DNA of 64,000 nucleotides, from positions 124,001-188,000 of the forward strand of contig NZ_SPSB01000001.1 in assembly GCF_004571135.1 (NCBI RefSeq). Direction: 5' to 3'. This document shows positions 62,601-64,000 of the stretch, one piece after another. Numbering within the stretch: position 1 is the stretch's first letter; every line of letters starts with the position of its first letter. This stretch comes from Algoriphagus kandeliae. Its GTDB lineage: Bacteria > Bacteroidota > Bacteroidia > Cytophagales > Cyclobacteriaceae. A program made the translations under genes and the position numbers. The notes beneath the pieces were generated by a model that was not told the origin of the DNA, searched no databases, and saw only the letters and a list, made by a program, of their open reading frames with translations.

Positions 62601-64000
62601 CGGTATCATTTATGAGATTTCACCGGAAGGTGTATTAATAATCACTGGTCTTCCTTATTCCACCCTACCTTATGAATTTTATGTAATTGCAAAAGGTTCT
62701 GATGTTTGTGAAGGGTTTGTTGCTAGAACGGAAGTGGTGGTAAATCAATTGCCAAATGCAACCGCAAATTTGACTCAGGAAATTTGTTTTGGTGAAGGAG
62801 GGTTAATTGAAATTAATGCTACCTCAGGCTCTGGAGACTATCAATTTTCTATTGATGGGGTTAATTTCCAGAATTCAAATGTGTTCTCTGTTCAACAAGG
62901 AGTTTATTCAGTAACAATAAGAACAAGTCAAGGCTGTGAAACCATTCTTTCTGATTTGGAAATTAAGGGTCCTTCAGCACCAATTAACGTCCAAAATTTG
63001 GAAATAAACGATGCCACTTGTGGACAAGATGACGGGAGTATAAGTTTTATGGTTTTGGGAGGTGATCCGGGATATGAAATCGACCTCGTCTTAAATTCGG
63101 TAATAGTTAGTACAGTTGATTCTTCAGACGGAGTTGTGTCGTTTTCCGATTTAGGGATAGGAGATTATGAAATAATTATTAGAGATGCTTTAGGCTGTGA
63201 AACTATAGTTGATGATGTTGTTCAAATTCAAACTATCCCTACCATTATTGATGTAAATGATGCAGCAATCTGTGAAGGAGAGTCTGCAGTTTTGATTCCT
63301 TCGGTTCCTTCGGCGTCTTCCGATGTTCAATATTCCTGGTACTTCGATCAGCAAGGTAACAGTATAATAACTCCAGGAGATTATGGTGATGTAAGTTATC
63401 AAATTGATTCAAATGGAATTCTTACAATACAAGGACTTCAAGCTTCGGGTCAGAATTATGAATACTTCGTGTTAGCTACAGGCTCAGATGTCTGCAGATC
63501 TACTTCAGAAAAGGCCGAGGTATTAGTAACAGGAATACCTAATCTTAGAGTTTCTAACCCATCAATTGTGTGTGATCCAACTGGTACAGTAGACCTTACC
63601 GATTATATTGAAGGGTATAATCCTGCTGTTTATGATTACAATGTAGTTTCTCCAGTAGGTACAATTATGCGCCTTGAAGATATTTCAGCAGTTGATCTTT
63701 CTGGCGATTATAGAGTAAGTAGTTCAGTAAAAGGAACTTCTTGTTGGAATCAACCTCAACGAATTCGGGTGGTAATTGCTGAAACTCTGTTAGAAGCTGA
63801 TTTCAGCTTCCTTATAGATTTTGGTGGAGGTAACATTATTGAGAAAGAGGATATACCACTAGGAGAGGATGTTTATTTTAACGATTTGACGAGAGGGAAT
63901 GCCCAAAAATGGGATTGGGATTTTGGAGATGGCAATACTAGTACTCTTCAAAATCCTGTTCATAGTTACAATAAGATTGGTACATATACAGTTCAACTTA
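53605..64000 (+). CDS. giant SprB-repeat/FG-GAP/PKD secreted adhesin (3' end outside window)
   Basis: The first 3465 codons of a giant exported protein; the frame stays open from ATG 53605 to the window end. A signal peptide (SRGKILLVILFFLFFENFA) is followed by an FG-GAP/VCBS-type propeller with acidic calcium-type loops near Asp82, 226, 333, 401, 453 and 499 (for example ADLDNDGEAEIV). A CARDB-like domain lies at about 610-740. From about residue 867 to 3390, about 18 SprB-like units with CFGxxDG or CxxxNG motifs alternate with Ig-like domains of about 100 residues. A PKD domain (WDWDFGDGNTS) begins near 3398. Such proteins are type IX secretion cargo and act in adhesion or gliding. The C-terminal sorting domain would lie beyond the window. 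Confidence 0.93.
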   Translation, partial: MSRGKILLVILFFLFFENFATILVKSFQDQEINGGTFIDDYINFPTLDCEIDVDFTSDFSIQKTAQSPLKNVASFGTPIVGDVTGDGNAEVLILASSGTWNRTAGDELLYKTRNIQVYQYDGSNLNNTYTINTPFFINMEGPNPFLIARVIENENPFIIVAVSSSEPNPIYKSRLVAYQFNGAAFVQRWVSSDIYGRNVPAGTEVNVAPPAAPYEYRSGGAPGIADFDQDGISEVYIYNEIFNAETGEFLIDGGVGLGQGISQVSREGSFMYGGSISLSVAADITNSPGLELAAGNTVYNVSNSAGTWSMTPIQAGFNVNGSPAKDGFTSIADINNDGRLDVIVTTARERNVIDSRTVYVWNPTSSPQLIAWNTINDTPAPDSNPLDNQFESGTGVAFIGDIDGDLAPEIGVTSHKRLTMFRYNNPSTTLQVVPGYPQSTNDRSGYTLITMFDFNQDGEQELVYRDEQELRIIRGSDGTDLAKFPVYSATAGEGAVVADLDNDGEAEIVVTDAEIFDPTAGIGFPATPDAYLTVYETASDPWAPARPVWNQYGYFNVNILGDLSVPQNQLNHAIRAIDLFPNLDPADGCFPPNAQPLNSFLVQGTFYNDSGCRTANIPAFDVEIDNSSLFARRTCEPQSIEVNFSLKNNFTAQDIPADMEISFYREEADGTLTFLGEKITADRIITQADGWVDYIGVTFSSPLIPPTGDFNLVIIANNTGTVDSPDRLLECNYTNNTSLAVPVLDLPTFSIASSANNLCTPGNQLILTPITSDDQAVNPVKNWKRLAVSGQPEFIISGAASFPVSDPNFPTVTYTIDADEQLIVENLPEGTFSFVFDFIGCNLIEAVNEFSIDVSLIPSPIFVTQDATCFQANDGIISLQDTDEPNGITYTLISDSGIPVAGFSDVSDVAIGDVLFQNISPGTYRIRYFNQANATCIGESADLIITEPAPLEVIDLVSTPTTCGVVDNGAISLTLTGGTAPYSFVSASKDGSALGITPVISGVTYTFTSLESGNYEFIFEDANGCVVTRTELVGTTPVPDIDITVNPEYCFGETIILTPTIVEVGTLVDPVTYTWVAGGTPLTGTSGSFAGGTYLVSATTGITPPVLTLNNIDPNTYTFILQVRGAGSCDLDFSEDVQVNPLPEADFALGNVSCFGGSDGTLELIGVPVGSGPFSYELIQVSSGSIIQTVPDGNFSGLTAGDYQVRITNATTSCQFQTAVYTLIEPSEFEVLDIISTPTTCGVVDNGAISLTLTGGTAPYSFVSASKDGSALGITPVISGVTYTFTNLESDNYEFIFEDANGCVVTRTELVGTTPVPDIDITVNPEYCFGETIILTPTIVEVGTLVDPVTYTWVAGGTPLSSTSGSFAGGTYSVSSTTGITPPVLTLNNIDPNTYTFILQVRGVGSCDLDFSEDVQVNPLPEADFALGNVSCFGGNDGTLEVIGVPVGSGPFSYELIQVSSGSVIQTVPDGNFSGLTAGDYQVRITNTTTSCQFETPIYTLTESSPIEENQAVELPVSCGLDNGAIRDVLVTGGSGNYNFEWRKDDPTTGALLNQGTITGIEDLGLGTYYLIITDEFGCVEIFDYTIIAASDPLYELVDPINACFGEPIQITPIHIAPDPSLPPASATEIRWYKGPNQTELIQNGPDTNDPSIIYSIDDTDWLNPALQVENLPAGTHEFYFYVVCTGQEIKIDVDVYDTPEVTFESNAVSCFGELDGKILPISGTSSDYTYSIDGAPSVSQSELESFTFAAGVYSIQVNTPAGCPQIVDVEVEGPSGPLEIQVLSQQDPSCNLDNGQILLQLLGGNPDYTLTMNGAQISEFDLSQEGSEVLLENLAGGNYQFELSDQNGCPPAIITVTLTPLEVPEFYSQGDEICAFDPITGLANTGILSPITVNQAGSSPVFNWFYFNESGNEVQINSGDQVFGGTAVINSSGQLELTGVPSKEDPYLFYLEVSGDLVCSGPKIETELQVNFTPEVIFEKEDILCFGANTGRISVQSGGQTGLIFKLNTGETNDSGTFENLAAGNYTVEVSNGTSCIQIVEIQIEQPNELLISSVDFTDPTCDAINGEFIFTINGGVEPYLISINGEDLNATNFDFAENGGVYTVQNLAPGNYSISVIDANSCQVEEIDLFTLTNNTGVAINSNPIFEEICEGETAQLVPDITVPSGVQADLRWYRDASATQEIVSSSTPDSDGIVYQIDSQGVLSMENLPVGEFEYFLRISGDGICTQVTPATLTVTARPDITLNVEDISCFGANDGSVFVETGHDSSYLYTLNNGDSNSTGVFLDLIPGNYTLEVENTSGCIQFLNFEIREPEELVISAINFTNPTCDEENGEIIFEIAGGTGIYSVEINGQALNDTNFALIQTGNTYQIKGLAPDTYSVKVTDENDCVESVDDLFTLTNESGTLISSNDLFEEIMLGEVGILTPDLSVPAGVDYDLIWYFDSKATEKIISSPDPDTNGVVYLIDSNGVLSLENLSPGTYTYYYEISGDGICLTITEAVIVVKAPLSAEIITEPVTCFDGSDGSITLEDIVGGTAPVEFSLDQVNWQTSPKFENLTVGTYTVFVRDASIVSGILTSFENVEIITNATKIESNKPDIINAQCDLPNGAIRNLIISGGTGDYSIEWRKDDPISGDIQTSGTLTGIEDIFPGVYFLIITDSNGCQEVFEFLVDELPDPVYEIINPIDICLGETAIIKPVFVVPNPTQPTASTEVRWYKEPGQEGLISDGPDSEDPSIIYTIDDSDWVNPQLNIENLPAGTHDFYFYVVCTGQEIKVEVEVFEFPDAMFETSPVSCFGDSNGKIIPVSGILPEFTYSLNGGAPMNLEDLEALDLQSGIYSLDVINQAGCTQSLSIEIMGPESALTINDVIKIDPGCGADNGKIQAQITGGWDSYSVSLFKDGELINSITLSGSELIFDDLETGLYLFEVLDGKGCKVSSEEIELVDGPTQILVDNQEVCEGSEIRLIPQLDPPATDYEFLWFFDSETNQQIISSPSPDPSGIIYEISPEGVLIITGLPYSTLPYEFYVIAKGSDVCEGFVARTEVVVNQLPNATANLTQEICFGEGGLIEINATSGSGDYQFSIDGVNFQNSNVFSVQQGVYSVTIRTSQGCETILSDLEIKGPSAPINVQNLEINDATCGQDDGSISFMVLGGDPGYEIDLVLNSVIVSTVDSSDGVVSFSDLGIGDYEIIIRDALGCETIVDDVVQIQTIPTIIDVNDAAICEGESAVLIPSVPSASSDVQYSWYFDQQGNSIITPGDYGDVSYQIDSNGILTIQGLQASGQNYEYFVLATGSDVCRSTSEKAEVLVTGIPNLRVSNPSIVCDPTGTVDLTDYIEGYNPAVYDYNVVSPVGTIMRLEDISAVDLSGDYRVSSSVKGTSCWNQPQRIRVVIAETLLEADFSFLIDFGGGNIIEKEDIPLGEDVYFNDLTRGNAQKWDWDFGDGNTSTLQNPVHSYNKIGTYTVQL
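56479..58092 (+). repeat. near-identical tandem duplication of 834 bp in the adhesin gene
   Basis: Bases 56479-57258 recur at 57313-58092 with an offset of 834 bases (278 codons), so the frame is kept. I count roughly 30 differences by eye, and the first 150 or so bases are identical. Each copy holds a CxxxNG SprB unit, one Ig-like domain and one CFGGxDG SprB unit. Confidence 0.92.

Overview
The window reads as the chromosome of a low-GC Bacteroidota bacterium, most likely of the order Cytophagales (Cyclobacteriaceae or Algoriphagus-like). The reasons are SprB-repeat/PKD surface proteins typical of type IX secretion, DUF2911 and penicillin-acylase proteins, weak or absent Shine-Dalgarno sequences, and promoter boxes of the Bacteroidota type (TAnnTTTG). 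I see no tRNA, rRNA, insertion sequence or CRISPR array, and no gene-free stretch longer than about 300 bases.

Region 1 (1-10.96 kb) is ordinary chromosome: an S9 peptidase whose 5' end lies outside the window, an NTF2-fold protein and thymidylate synthase (thyA) on the minus strand, an RND/MMPL-type exporter, a membrane endonuclease/exonuclease/phosphatase-fold protein, a DUF2911 lipoprotein, and a penicillin-acylase-family hydrolase followed by a small membrane protein.

Region 2 (11.0-28.7 kb) is a first exopolysaccharide cluster. A winged-helix regulator fused to a degenerate nucleotidyltransferase-like domain heads it. Then come a large SLBB export protein, UDP-glucose dehydrogenase, an intrinsic terminator, and a tightly packed run: sugar acetyltransferase, Wzx-type flippase, DegT aminotransferase, ATP-grasp ligase, methyltransferase, three GT2 transferases, a predicted all-alpha protein, a Wzz-like protein, a Wzy-like polymerase, a GT4 and a WecG/TagA transferase. 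A secreted beta-helix protein (minus strand) and a Wzi-type outer-membrane protein (28.7-31.8 kb) separate it from the next cluster.

Region 3 (31.8-52.6 kb) is a second polysaccharide operon: TviB-type nucleotide-sugar dehydrogenase, Wza-like lipoprotein, Wzc-like tyrosine autokinase with a (YG)6YY tail, an MsbA/PglK-like ABC transporter, GT2/GT4 transferases, an acyltransferase, an atypical SDR, a second Wzy-like protein and a PaaK/CapK-like adenylate-forming enzyme, closed by a terminator. Both clusters would make acidic polysaccharides (UDP-GlcA; UDP-GlcNAcA or UDP-GalNAcA). No initiating phosphoglycosyl transferase is in the window, so that step must be encoded elsewhere.

Region 4 (52.7-64.0 kb) holds a solitary GT2 gene and the first 3465 codons of a giant secreted protein (FG-GAP repeats, CARDB-like domain, about 18 SprB-like units alternating with Ig-like domains, PKD). 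It runs off the window end.

The most interesting signal is regulatory. Both clusters carry the same pair of leader elements: (i) a 17-bp palindrome centred on the -7 promoter box (11031-11047 and 31831-31847, one mismatch), and (ii) a 24-bp element (11627-11650 and 31939-31962, one mismatch) that resembles the JUMPstart/ops antitermination signal of enterobacterial polysaccharide operons. With the internal terminator at 15800-15828, this suggests shared promoter control plus processive antitermination of both surface-polysaccharide operons.
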